NCBI GenBank assembly: GCA_947630475.1
Contig: CANRHR010000006.1
Location: 86,870 to 150,869, forward strand
Direction: 5' to 3'
Source: an uncultured Clostridia bacterium
GTDB lineage: Bacteria; Bacillota; Clostridia; Lachnospirales; CAG-274
Length of the DNA stretch: 64,000 bases
Within the stretch, counting starts at the first letter, position 1, and each line of letters opens with the position of its first letter. This document shows, in pieces, positions 16,606 through 28,130 of this stretch. The position numbers were made by a program, and so were the translations under genes. The notes under the pieces were generated by a model. That model was not told the origin of the DNA. It made no database searches and saw only the letters and a list, made by a program, of their open reading frames with translations.

Positions 16606-17952
16606 GTTAAGCTCCTCTTCAATCAGTTTAGCAAGGCTTTGAGCCTCTCTAAGCAAAACATCCTTATCTCTGCCCTCGATCATAACTCTTACAATAGGCT
16701 CTGTACCGGAAGGACGTATTAAAACTCTGCCGTTTCCTTCAAATTTTTTTTCAAGCTTATCAATCTCCGCTTTTATAACAGGGTTAGAAAGGTAATCATT
16801 CTTCTTTTTGTTGTCAACCTCTGCATTTACAAGCACCTGAGGAAGAACTTCTATAATTTTTTTAAGCTCGGAAAGTTTTTTCCCTGTTTTTTTCATGATG
16901 CTTAAAAGCTGGATTGCCGTACATATTCCATCGCCTGTTGTATTATGCTCCAAAAATATTATATGCCCGGACTGTTCACCGCCAAGACATTCCCCGCCCT
17001 CAAGCATACGCTCAAGAACATAGCGATCGCCTACGTTAGTTTTTTCTATATTAATGCCTTTATCTCTGCCCATTATAAAAAGCCCCAAATTGCTCATAAC
17101 GGTAGCGACAACGGTATTATTTTTAAGCTTTCCAATCTCTTTAAGATAATTTGCACAGACAGCCATTATTTGATCGCCATCGACAATTTCTCCGTTTTCA
17201 TCAACCGCAAGGCATCTGTCGCCGTCACCGTCAAATGCTATTCCTACATCTGCTTTTATTTCTTTAACATATTCCACAAGGCTTTCCATATGAGTTGAGC
17301 CGCAGTTAAAATTTATGTTTGTTCCGTCAGGCTCTCTGTGTATGGCGTATATCTCGGCGCCAAGGGCATTTAACGTAAGCGGAGCCGCCTTATATGTCGC
17401 GCCGTTTGCACAGTCTATGGCTATTTTAAGGCCTTCAAGCTTAACATCGGTTGTAGATGAAAGAAATTTTACATAATCCTCAACGGCATTTTCAGATACC
17501 GTTTTTGTTCCTACCTCAACACCTATAGGACGTGGAAGCTCATCAGGCGCATCGTCCATAACCTTTTCAATTTCATACTCAAGCTCATCTCTGAGCTTAA
17601 AGCCACTGCTGTTAAAAAATTTTATCCCATTATCCTTAACGGGATTATGGCTTGCGCTTATAACGACACCGGCGTCGGCATTATATTCCCTAACCAAATG
17701 AGCCACAGCAGGGGTAGGTATAACGCCAAGGCATACAACCTGAGCGCCGACAGAACACATTCCTGCCGTAAGCGCCGCCTCAAGCATATCACCCGATATT
17801 CTCGTATCCATTCCGACGATAATTTTAGGTGCATGACATTTTTCTTTTGTTAACACATAAGCGCCTGCTCTTCCAAGCTTAAAAACCAGCTCCGGCGTAA
17901 GCTCGGTGTTTGCCACGCCCCTTACGCCATCTGTTCCGAAATATTTACCCAT
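16603..17952 (-). CDS. glmM: Phosphoglucosamine mutase
   Basis: 449 aa. It converts glucosamine-6-phosphate to glucosamine-1-phosphate, the step after GlmS. It starts MGKYFGTDGVRGVANTELT; the phosphoserine loop is VVISASHNPVKDNG (Ser about 102); the metal-binding loop is AFDGDGDRCLAVD; the sugar-binding loop is GGEQSGHI; the phosphate-binding loop is RPSGTEPIVRVM. All catalytic elements are intact. Its position upstream of glmS makes a two-gene amino-sugar unit. Confidence 0.96.
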   Translation of the reverse strand: MGKYFGTDGVRGVANTELTPELVFKLGRAGAYVLTKEKCHAPKIIVGMDTRISGDMLEAALTAGMCSVGAQVVCLGVIPTPAVAHLVREYNADAGVVISASHNPVKDNGIKFFNSSGFKLRDELEYEIEKVMDDAPDELPRPIGVEVGTKTVSENAVEDYVKFLSSTTDVKLEGLKIAIDCANGATYKAAPLTLNALGAEIYAIHREPDGTNINFNCGSTHMESLVEYVKEIKADVGIAFDGDGDRCLAVDENGEIVDGDQIMAVCANYLKEIGKLKNNTVVATVMSNLGLFIMGRDKGINIEKTNVGDRYVLERMLEGGECLGGEQSGHIIFLEHNTTGDGICTAIQLLSIMKKTGKKLSELKKIIEVLPQVLVNAEVDNKKKNDYLSNPVIKAEIDKLEKKFEGNGRVLIRPSGTEPIVRVMIEGRDKDVLLREAQSLAKLIEEELN

Positions 17953-18044
17953 TTATAAATCCTCCTAAAGAGCATTTTTTATTTTATCCATATTATTTTG
18001 CCGCAAAGCGGCTTATATTATATCCTATTATTTATGTAAAAAAG

Positions 18045-18065
18045 CGTGCCGACTTTATCGGCACG
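18045..18065 (-). terminator. Terminator of the ATP synthase operon
   Basis: Minus strand CGTGCCGA, TAAAG, TCGGCACG then GCTTTTTTAC: a stable hairpin followed by a T-run, about 105 bases after the atpC stop. Confidence 0.85.
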
Positions 18066-18075
18066 ATACAATTTT

Positions 18076-18135
18076 GAACTGCCCATCATCATAAGCTGTC
18101 GGGCTTGCCGATTAACAGACATAAGCGGGCAGTTC
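18076..18135 (-). repeat. 60-base stem-loop downstream of atpC
   Basis: Perfect 9-bp arms GAACTGCCC/GGGCAGTTC enclose an inner CTGT/ACAG stem. It lies between atpC and the operon terminator and could protect the mRNA 3' end. Not recognised as a known RNA. Confidence 0.55.
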
Positions 18136-18171
18136 CTTTTAAATATTTTTGAGGCAGCATTTTATTGTATC

Positions 18172-18576
18172 TTATTTTTCATTTTTACATTCAAGTCGTA
18201 TCAATGCCCTTCTGAGCGCAAGCTCAGCTCTCAAAATATCTATATCATCTCTGCCGCTTTTAATCCTGTCTTCGGCACGCTGCTTAGCCGCTCTTGCCCT
18301 TTCAACATCAATATCTTCAATCCACTCCGAAGCATCGGTAAGAAGAGTAACGCTTTCGGGAGTAACGCTGACAAAGCCTCCAAAAATCGTTGATTTTATC
18401 TCCTTGTCACCGTTTATTATTCTTAAAACGCCATAATCCAAGGTTGTTGTAAGGGGCTGATGAGAGGCAAGAATGCCGATATCACCTACAGATGTACGCA
18501 TAATCACCATTTCCGCTTCATCGTTGTAAAGCTCACCGGTGGGTGTAACAATACGCAAGCGAGTTTTTTTTGCCAT
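18172..18576 (-). CDS. atpC: F1Fo ATP synthase epsilon subunit
   Basis: 134 aa, last gene of the operon. N-terminal beta-sandwich (RLRIVTPTGELYNDEAEMVIMRTSVGDIGILASHQP) and C-terminal two-helix region (ERARAAKQRAEDRIK, LALRRALIRLE) as in the family. Epsilon forms part of the central stalk and can inhibit ATP hydrolysis. Confidence 0.95.
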   Translation of the reverse strand: MAKKTRLRIVTPTGELYNDEAEMVIMRTSVGDIGILASHQPLTTTLDYGVLRIINGDKEIKSTIFGGFVSVTPESVTLLTDASEWIEDIDVERARAAKQRAEDRIKSGRDDIDILRAELALRRALIRLECKNEK

Positions 18577-18595
18577 AACAAATCATTCCTTTCGC

Positions 18596-19993
<1,398 letters not shown>

Positions 19994-20004
19994 TCACTCC
20001 TTTT

Positions 20005-20868
20005 CTAATCATAAATACCGCTGCCGCTGACAATTTCGGTAATTTCCTGAGTAATTGCGCCTTGTCTTGCCCTATTATACATAAGGTTAAGATAATCTAT
20101 CATTTCAGATGCGTTTTCGGTAGCGGAATCCATAGCTGTCATTCTTGCCCCAAGTTCGCAAACTGAAGATTCAACCAAAGCGCCGAATATAACGGTATTT
20201 ACATATTTTGGAATAACATAATTGAGTACCGCCTCTTCATTAGGCTCATAAATTGTAAGAGCATGACTTTTGGCAGCGGCATTATCACTTTTAAATTCGT
20301 CAACGTCAACGGGAAGAATTTTTATAACCTTAGGCTCACTTGTAAGGGTAGAAATAAACTCGGTATAAGCAAGATAAACCTCATCAGCCTCGCCGCTTAA
20401 AAACAGCTCAAGCGCCTTGCCTGCAATCTTAGAGGCTGTTTCGTAGGATGGCTTTTCGGAAACTCCTGTATATGAATCAACAATGCTTTTATTTCTTGCC
20501 TTAAAATATTCCCTTGCCTTTGAGCCAACAGAAATGATTTTGGCGTCTTTTGAGGCATTTGCTCTTTCAAGCGCAGCCTTGCTTACATTAACATTATAGC
20601 CTCCGCAAAGGCCTCTGTCGCCTGCCAAAACAATAACTGCGCTGCTTTTAACCTCTCTGCGCTCAAGCAGCGGATGCTTAATTCCCTTTGAACCGCTGAG
20701 TATGTCGGCAATAGCCTTTCTTGTTTCGTTAAAGAAGGGGCGGGTATCGTTAAGCCTGTTTCTTGCCCTCGTAAGCTTAGAGCTTGCAACAAGATACATA
20801 GCTTTTGTAATCTGCTGGGTGCTATTGACACTTTTTATTCTGCGCTTAATATCACGCATTGACGCCAT
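20005..20868 (-). CDS. atpG: F1Fo ATP synthase gamma subunit
   Basis: 287 aa rotor shaft. N-terminal helix MRDIKRRIKSVNSTQQITKAM and C-terminal ARMTAMDSATENASEMIDYLNLMYNRARQ are the two conserved coiled-coil ends; the central domain has ITSDRGLCG-like VLAGDRGLCGGYN. Full length. Confidence 0.96.
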   Translation of the reverse strand: MASMRDIKRRIKSVNSTQQITKAMYLVASSKLTRARNRLNDTRPFFNETRKAIADILSGSKGIKHPLLERREVKSSAVIVLAGDRGLCGGYNVNVSKAALERANASKDAKIISVGSKAREYFKARNKSIVDSYTGVSEKPSYETASKIAGKALELFLSGEADEVYLAYTEFISTLTSEPKVIKILPVDVDEFKSDNAAAKSHALTIYEPNEEAVLNYVIPKYVNTVIFGALVESSVCELGARMTAMDSATENASEMIDYLNLMYNRARQGAITQEITEIVSGSGIYD

Positions 20869-20889
20869 AATATCACCTTTCCCTCTCTG

Positions 20890-22401
<1,512 letters not shown>

Positions 22402-22411
22402 TTACACTCCT

Positions 22412-22960
22412 TTACTGTACAAGCTGAATATCGGCAAGGCGCTTTTTAAGCTCGCTTATCTGCTTTTTGACGGTGCCGTCTATAACATGCCCGTCAACCA
22501 AAATGCGCACGCCTCCGATAAGCTCCGGATCGACACTTGCCTCGATATTAACCTGTTTATTTAAATTTTGTGACAATTTAACTTTTATTTCTTTAAGCTG
22601 ATTTTCGTTTAAAGGCTTTGCTGAGAAAACATAAGCTGTTGTTATACGTTTAAACTCTCTTACCTTATCGATAAAAATGCTTAATATTTCAATTAGCTCA
22701 GCTTCTCTGTTTTTTCTTAAAACAAGCTGAAGCAAACCTAAAATATCCTCACAAACGCTTTGCCCAAAAATTTTTTTAAGCATAGCTGATTTTTCTTCGA
22801 TACTTATCTGAGGATGATTTAAAACAACACGAAATTCTTCATTATTGATTATAGAGCCATAAACCACCTTAACCTCTTCGTCAAAACGGTCGATTTGATT
22901 TTTTTCCTGAGCCAGTTCAAAAAGAGCGTTGGCATATCTTCGGGCGATCAGCTTTGCCAT
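22412..22960 (-). CDS. atpH: F1Fo ATP synthase delta subunit
   Basis: 182 aa. N-terminal six-helix region (RRYANALFELAQEKNQID) and the C-terminal motif DPELIGGVRILVDGHVIDGTVKKQI typical of OSCP/delta. It links the peripheral stalk to the top of F1. It overlaps atpF by 13 bases. Confidence 0.95.
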   Translation of the reverse strand: MAKLIARRYANALFELAQEKNQIDRFDEEVKVVYGSIINNEEFRVVLNHPQISIEEKSAMLKKIFGQSVCEDILGLLQLVLRKNREAELIEILSIFIDKVREFKRITTAYVFSAKPLNENQLKEIKVKLSQNLNKQVNIEASVDPELIGGVRILVDGHVIDGTVKKQISELKKRLADIQLVQ

Positions 22961-23487
22961 TTAATTTCCCCCAAATCTGCGATTACCTCATCCACAAGCC
23001 TATTTTGTGTTGCCTCGTCCATTGATGACGCTATAAAGCGGCTTGCCATAAGAGAGGATACCTCTATAATTTGTTTTTTAATTTCATCCTTCGCCTTTTC
23101 CTGTTCTCTTTGAATATCAAGCATGGCTCTGTTTTTAATTGTTTCCGCTTCCCTTTTGGCATCGGAGATAATTTGCTGCTCTGTCTGTTTGCCTTGGCTG
23201 CGGGCATTGTCTAAAATTGCGTTACGTTCCTTTTCGATCTCGCTAAGCTTCATTTCATATTGGGCCTTAAGCTTTTGAGCATCTTCAAGCTGTGCCTTTG
23301 CTCCGTCTATCTGCTTTGCTATTTTTTCTTTTCTGTCCGCCAAAAACTTTTTAACGGGCTTATAAAGCAGTTTTGTAAGAATAAAGCACAAAACGGCAGT
23401 ATTAAAAAGCTGCCAGCAAAGCTGAATAATAAACTGCTTATCGAAATTCATCACGTACGCCAAGCCTTTTAAATAATTTGCGTCCAA
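22948..23487 (-). CDS. atpF: F1Fo ATP synthase b subunit
   Basis: 179 aa. One N-terminal membrane helix (LCWQLFNTAVLCFILTKLLY) followed by a long charged coiled coil (residues 45-150), as in peripheral-stalk b subunits. An alternative start lies at the Met before NFDKQF. Overlaps atpH. Confidence 0.94.
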   Translation of the reverse strand: MDANYLKGLAYVMNFDKQFIIQLCWQLFNTAVLCFILTKLLYKPVKKFLADRKEKIAKQIDGAKAQLEDAQKLKAQYEMKLSEIEKERNAILDNARSQGKQTEQQIISDAKREAETIKNRAMLDIQREQEKAKDEIKKQIIEVSSLMASRFIASSMDEATQNRLVDEVIADLGEIKWQS

Positions 23488-23527
23488 GGAATAAGCCTCC
23501 TTTCATTTATTCTGCCTTGTAGGATTA

Positions 23528-23878
<351 letters not shown>

Positions 23879-23884
23879 TTAGGC

Positions 23885-24559
23885 TTAATCGCCAATTTTA
23901 TCTTTTATAAATGTCATGCTTAACATAACAAATATAACCGTTTGGATACATCCGGCAAAGACATCAAAATAAATATGAAGCACACCGGGAATAGCAATCC
24001 TGAATATAGCGGGAAGGCTGTAAACCATACCCATAATTATGCTGCCGCCAAGAATATTTCCGAAAAGACGGAAGCTTAAAGATATTGGCGTTGCAATTTC
24101 GCTTATTATATTCATAGGAAGCATTATAGGTATAGGCTCTATATATCCTTTAAAATAGCTGCCTTTTTGCTTTAATATTCCCATAAAATGAATAAGCACA
24201 AAGGTTGAAAGAGCCAAGCAGGCTGTGGTGGCATAATCCGCCGTGGGCGGCCTAAAGCCAAGAAGTCCGCTTAAGTTTGAAATAAGAATAAAAACAAAGA
24301 CACCGAAAAACCAATTCGCAAAATACGAATATTTTTCTCCCATAGCGCTTATAACAAAATTATCCATACTTTCTATTACAAGCTCGATAACATTTTGGAC
24401 ACCGGAAGGCTTTTCGCTGAATTTTTTCAGTTGAAGCCTGGCAAGAAAAGCAATAATAATCAAAATTGCCATCAAAACCCATGTTGTTACTATTGTCTGA
24501 GTTATCCAAATCTCCTGTCCGAATATATGGATTATGCCATAAACATCAATTTCATTCAT
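23885..24559 (-). CDS. atpB: F1Fo ATP synthase a subunit
   Basis: 224 aa, about five to six membrane helices. The conserved helix with the essential Arg appears as ISLSFRLFGNILGG; the last helix region VFAGCIQTVIFVMLSMTFI is also typical. It forms the ion half-channels against the c ring. Confidence 0.95.
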   Translation of the reverse strand: MNEIDVYGIIHIFGQEIWITQTIVTTWVLMAILIIIAFLARLQLKKFSEKPSGVQNVIELVIESMDNFVISAMGEKYSYFANWFFGVFVFILISNLSGLLGFRPPTADYATTACLALSTFVLIHFMGILKQKGSYFKGYIEPIPIMLPMNIISEIATPISLSFRLFGNILGGSIIMGMVYSLPAIFRIAIPGVLHIYFDVFAGCIQTVIFVMLSMTFIKDKIGD

Positions 24560-24702
24560 TTAGGATATTCCTCCTTTCCTTATTGATAATACTTACAAGG
24601 CACAGCAAATATTTTTAAAACAACAGAGCAAATATAACGCTCCTAACAAAGCCGTTTTATAATTTACGGCAAAAACAGTTTTAAAAATTATTATTAATAA
24701 TA

Positions 24703-24761
24703 TTAGGGTGCATCTGAAAAACTTCTTACATTTATTGTAAGAACTTTCGGACACGCCCTAA
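24703..24761. repeat. 59-bp imperfect palindrome inside the ATP synthase operon
   Basis: Left arm starts TTAGGGTGCATCTGAAAAAC and right arm ends CGGACACGCCCTAA, with an inner perfect TTCTTACA/TGTAAGAA stem around TTTAT. It occupies the 280-base gap between the subunit I gene and atpB. It could be a processing or attenuation hairpin or the remnant of a small inserted element. Confidence 0.65.
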
Positions 24762-24841
24762 ATTGTGCTTGCCTTTAATTAGCTATGAATGTGTTAGATA
24801 TTGCGCCAAGCGGCGAAATAAGCAAAAAACATTCATTATAT

Positions 24842-25255
24842 TTAAGGCTGCTGTTTTTCGGCTTCCGCTCTTTTTTCAAGCTTTGCTGCGGCATGAACAG
24901 CCGGCCAAAGCGCTGCCAAGGCTAAAACCGTACCAAAAAGGCTTACCTTGGTATTAACGGCGGCAACGGCAACAACGGCTCCCGTCAAAATATATCTCAG
25001 CGTATAATGAAGCCTTGTATAATTAACAGCCTTTTCCTTTGGCATATCAACAGCCTTTTGCACTGTTTTTTCAAGCAGCATAATTTTTAGGACAGTAAAC
25101 GCCGTGCCAAAAATCATACCCAAAGTAAAGCTTAAAATATTCAATTTAAAAAAATCATTAAAAAATATTGCGGCAAATATACCGATTCCAAAAAAAATAA
25201 GGCTTACCGCTATATCCGACAAAATCAATCTTTTGCAGGTTTGAGATTTAAACAT
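24842..25255 (-). CDS. ATP synthase subunit I-like membrane protein
   Basis: 137 aa with four hydrophobic segments (LSDIAVSLIFFGIGIFAAIFF, ILSFTLGMIFGTAFTVL, YILTGAVVAVAAV, LFGTVLALAALWPAVHAAA) and a charged tail, as in AtpI-type proteins thought to help assemble the c ring. The start used is the ATG at 25255 because GGGTG lies seven bases before it; the longer frame starts with a TTG that overlaps this site. It lies upstream of atpB. Confidence 0.8.
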   Translation of the reverse strand: MFKSQTCKRLILSDIAVSLIFFGIGIFAAIFFNDFFKLNILSFTLGMIFGTAFTVLKIMLLEKTVQKAVDMPKEKAVNYTRLHYTLRYILTGAVVAVAAVNTKVSLFGTVLALAALWPAVHAAAKLEKRAEAEKQQP

Positions 25256-25286
25256 AAAAACACCCAATATTTTATAATTTTATAAA

Positions 25287-25493
25287 TTATTTACAATAAT
25301 CCTTTGTTATCATATACAATGTTCTGAATGAAGCGATAACGCCCATTATAATAAAAATTATAAGAAAAACAGGAGAACAGCCAAAAAATTTATCGATTAA
25401 AGAGCCGATAAAAACACTGATTAAAATAGGAACCAGCATAGATATCCCAATTTGAGTTAAAAGCCCCAATGCCTTTAAAATTTCTTTTCTCAA
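25287..25493 (-). CDS. AtpZ/AtpI family small membrane protein
   Basis: 68 aa with two hydrophobic helices (LGLLTQIGISMLVPILISVFIG and VFLIIFIIMGVIASFRTLYM) joined by IDKFFGCSP, the usual AtpZ/AtpI pattern. Start is TTG with GAGAGGTG eight bases upstream. First gene of the ATP synthase operon; family members are implicated in Mg2+/Ca2+ handling or ring assembly. Confidence 0.82.
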   Translation of the reverse strand: MRKEILKALGLLTQIGISMLVPILISVFIGSLIDKFFGCSPVFLIIFIIMGVIASFRTLYMITKDYCK

Positions 25494-25680
25494 ACTTAAA
25501 CACCTCTCTTTAAATCAGCAATATTGTCGACAAAATCAACCGTAAATTTTTAAATCCAAAAATATAAATTCATTATTTTGCACAAAACAATTTACTTTAT
25601 CATTTATATTATAAACTATTTTTTTTATAAATGCTATCCTTTTTTTTACGTTATTTACAATTATTTTTAAACCTGCCGAT

Positions 25681-25722
25681 AAGGCTCCGTTTCTTGGGCG
25701 GCAGACGCTTATCATAGATATA
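25681..25722 (+). repeat. Family 2 fragment
   Basis: CTCCGTTTCTTGGGCGGCAGACGCTTA resembles the left half of family 2 copy 1 (CTCCGCCTCTTGGGCGGCGGATACTTA). The core is not retained. It lies between the ATP synthase operon and the next terminator. Confidence 0.45.
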
Positions 25723-25762
25723 AACACGGGGTATACAAATAATAATAACGGTTTGGGCAAAT

Positions 25763-25825
25763 AAAAAGCGCCTTATCTGCATCAATTTATTAAGATTCAA
25801 TAAGCATTGTGCAGACAAAGCGCCT
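25763..25825 (-). terminator. Terminator of the lipoprotein gene
   Basis: Minus-strand arms GGCGCTTTGTCTGCA and TGCAGATAAGGCGC (imperfect) are followed by TTTTTATTT, 17 bases after the stop of the lipoprotein gene. Confidence 0.75.
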
Positions 25826-25841
25826 CAATCATAAATAAATA

Positions 25842-26516
25842 TTATGAAACAAGCCCATCTTTATTATAGGTTTCTGTTTTAAATTCGCTGCCGTTTGAAT
25901 TATCAACAATATGAACAGTCGCCTTTAAATCATCAAGAGCCACTTCGCTAAAGCTTTGATAGCTAAGGCATCTGTTTGCAAGGGTTTCAAATGAAATGTC
26001 AGTCTGCTCTTCATATTCAGCCTTGTCAACCTTTACTGTCATTTCTGTAAGATCATCGTTTAAAGTGATTTCCTTAATAAATGGATATTGGCTTTTTTCG
26101 CTTGAAAGCGTATCACAGTCTTCAAGCAAATCACTTTTAATTAATTCTATCTCCTTTTGCTGAGCCTCTCTGGTCATTGTGTAAACAACCTCAGAGCCGT
26201 TTACAACTGCCTTTGCGCCCATTGTGGCTGCCTGCTTATTTATTTCTTTTTCATCCAAATTGCTGAATGCTGAAGCAGGGAAAATAACTTGAACGGCATC
26301 TTCCTGCGGTATAACAACTTCAGTTTCTTCTTCTCCAACAGCAGCGCCGTCATTTAAAGCCTCTGATGAAAGCTCCTCAGCCTGCTCATCCTCACTTGAC
26401 GGTACTGCCGTACCTGTTTCAACAGGTATGTTGTTTTCCTTTCCATCATTGCCGCAGCCTGTTAAAGCTGACATAATCAAAACGCCGGCAAAAGCTGCTG
26501 TTAAAAATTTTTTCAT
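25842..26516 (-). CDS. Lipoprotein of unknown function
   Basis: 224 aa. Signal peptide with lipobox ALTGC (Cys about residue 21), then an acidic Glu/Ser-rich linker to about residue 75. The remainder (NGSEVVYTMTREAQQKEIELIK, NDDLTEMTVKVDKAEY) looks like a small alpha/beta domain and is not recognised. Monocistronic, with its own terminator. Probably anchored to the outer face of the membrane. Confidence 0.82.
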   Translation of the reverse strand: MKKFLTAAFAGVLIMSALTGCGNDGKENNIPVETGTAVPSSEDEQAEELSSEALNDGAAVGEEETEVVIPQEDAVQVIFPASAFSNLDEKEINKQAATMGAKAVVNGSEVVYTMTREAQQKEIELIKSDLLEDCDTLSSEKSQYPFIKEITLNDDLTEMTVKVDKAEYEEQTDISFETLANRCLSYQSFSEVALDDLKATVHIVDNSNGSEFKTETYNKDGLVS

Positions 26517-26839
26517 TTTTATTCCTCCTTAAAGTTTTCAGCATCTTTATTTGTTTACGCAATTAAATCCATCCTAAAAATTATCGGACAGCTTTTAAGC
26601 GCATATCCCGATTATAGCGGGAAATAGTTTTGTCTTAACCGATTAAGCGCTATTATCCGTTGTGAGCAGACATTCGCTTTTTATTTATCGGAAGCATATG
26701 TTAATTTTAAAAATGATACCTCATAGCGTTGGCTTAAATCATTTTTAATATTCAGCAAAAGCTTTAAACAAACCTACCGTTCTTATTATAATACATAATT
26801 TACATTTTTGGAAGAAATTATTAAAAATGAAATAATTTT
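26517..26839. other. Non-coding gap upstream of the lipoprotein gene
   Basis: No protein gene is seen. The stretch is AT-rich, with a hairpin AAAAATGAT/ATCATTTTT around 26710-26746 and a minus-strand TATAAT near 26785 without a convincing -35. It probably holds the leader or promoter of the lipoprotein gene. Confidence 0.4.
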
Positions 26840-26950
26840 TTTAACCAACATAAAAAACCTTGATTATCATTTATGCAGCGTAAACGCAGTATGAATATCA
26901 TTAACTTCGCTGTGAAAGCGGCGAATATGCGTCGGAATAAATCGGTTAAA
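26840..26950 (+). repeat. Dispersed element, family 2, copy 3 (complete)
   Basis: It starts TTTAACCAACA and ends ATCGGTTAAA, giving terminal inverted repeats. The core GTATGAATATCATTAACTT is identical to that of copy 1 at 10130-10148. It is 111 bp, between the trpD 3' end and the lipoprotein leader. Confidence 0.78.
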
Positions 26951-26976
26951 AATAAAATTTTCCGCCGAAACAATAT

Positions 26977-28011
26977 TTAACAATTTTTAAATCTGTTTGT
27001 AATTTCAATTGCTTTTTCAAGTTTTTCATATGCTTTGCCACTGTCTATTGTTTTTTCGGCAAGGCTTATTCCCTCGGCTATATCTTTTGCAGCATCGCCA
27101 ATATACAGGGCGGCGCCTGCATTTAAGCATACAATATCTCTTTTTGCTCCTTTTTCTTCGCCCTTTAATATTCTTTTTGTGATATCTGCATTAAATTTGC
27201 CGTCACCCCCCGAAAGATCTTCGGGCTTGCTTATATTCATGCCAAAATCTTTAGGATTTATAACATAGCTTATAATTTCATCGTCTTTTATCTCGCTGAC
27301 ATAAGTATCGGAAGTTGTCGTAATTTCATCCATACAATCTTTTCCGCTGAAAACCATGCCTCTTTTAACGCCAAGCATTTTCATAGCCTGGGCAAAAAGC
27401 TCAACAAGATCTTTGCTGAAAACGCCTATAACCTGTCTTTTGGCATTGCTCGGATTGGAAAGAGGGCCTAAAATATTAAATATCGAACGAATACCCATCT
27501 CTCGCCTTGCCTGCCCTACATTTTTCATGCTCTTTATAAAAACCTGAGCAAACATAAAGCCAAGACCTATTTCATCAACACACTTTTCAACCTCTTCATT
27601 TTCAAGCATTACATTAAGGCCAAGCTCTTCCAAAACATCTATAGAGCCGCTTTTTGAAGAAATAGCTCTGTTGCCGTGCTTGCATATATCAACGCCTGCG
27701 GCGGAAACAACAAAAGCTGACGTTGTGGAAATATTAAATGTATTTGTTCCGTCACCGCCTGTGCCCACCATATCCATATATTCTCTTGTTGTTTTAGGGC
27801 TTACATGCAGAGCCTTTTCTTTTAAAACCATTGCGCTTCCAACTATCTCGTTAAGAGTTTCGCCTTTCATTCTCAGCGCCGTAAGATAGCTGCCTATTTG
27901 TGCCTGAGAAGCTTCTGCTCCAAGCATTATTTCCATAACTGTTTTTGCTTCTTCTATTGTCAGATCTTCTCTTTTTACAACTTTTGCAATAGCTTCTTTC
28001 ATAGTTATCAT
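26977..28011 (-). CDS. trpD: Anthranilate phosphoribosyltransferase
   Basis: 344 aa. It joins anthranilate to PRPP in tryptophan synthesis. The PRPP loop MVGTGGDGTNTFNIST, the KHGNRAISSKSGS loop and the anthranilate-site segment GQARREMGIRSIFNILGPLSNP are intact, distinguishing it from pyrimidine phosphorylases. No other trp gene is next to it in this window; its neighbours are surface-protein and lipoprotein genes. Two in-frame ATGs occur (codons 1 and 4). Confidence 0.93.
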   Translation of the reverse strand: MITMKEAIAKVVKREDLTIEEAKTVMEIMLGAEASQAQIGSYLTALRMKGETLNEIVGSAMVLKEKALHVSPKTTREYMDMVGTGGDGTNTFNISTTSAFVVSAAGVDICKHGNRAISSKSGSIDVLEELGLNVMLENEEVEKCVDEIGLGFMFAQVFIKSMKNVGQARREMGIRSIFNILGPLSNPSNAKRQVIGVFSKDLVELFAQAMKMLGVKRGMVFSGKDCMDEITTTSDTYVSEIKDDEIISYVINPKDFGMNISKPEDLSGGDGKFNADITKRILKGEEKGAKRDIVCLNAGAALYIGDAAKDIAEGISLAEKTIDSGKAYEKLEKAIEITNRFKNC

Positions 28012-28082
28012 AATCTCAAGCCCTTTCTTAATTAATTTATTAGTTAATAACTTTTTGCCGATGAATGTTTATCGGCTGCAAA

Positions 28083-28121
28083 TTTTAAGGCAATACCGCA
28101 ATACACGGCATTACCTTAAAA
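28083..28121 (-). terminator. Terminator of the surface-protein operon
   Basis: Minus strand TTTTAAGGTAATGCCG and CGGTATTGCCTTAAAATTT form a long stem around TGTATTG, ten bases past the stop of the 1441-aa protein. Confidence 0.8.
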
Positions 28122-28130
28122 CCAAAAACT

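Noticed and set aside
25536..25760. 74-aa minus-strand open frame
   Set aside because: It has no ribosome binding site or recognisable domain and overlaps a family 2 fragment; composition looks like translated AT-rich spacer.
26560..26800. Riboswitch upstream of the 224-aa lipoprotein
   Set aside because: Several weak hairpins are present, but none matches a known class and the -35 element is unclear.
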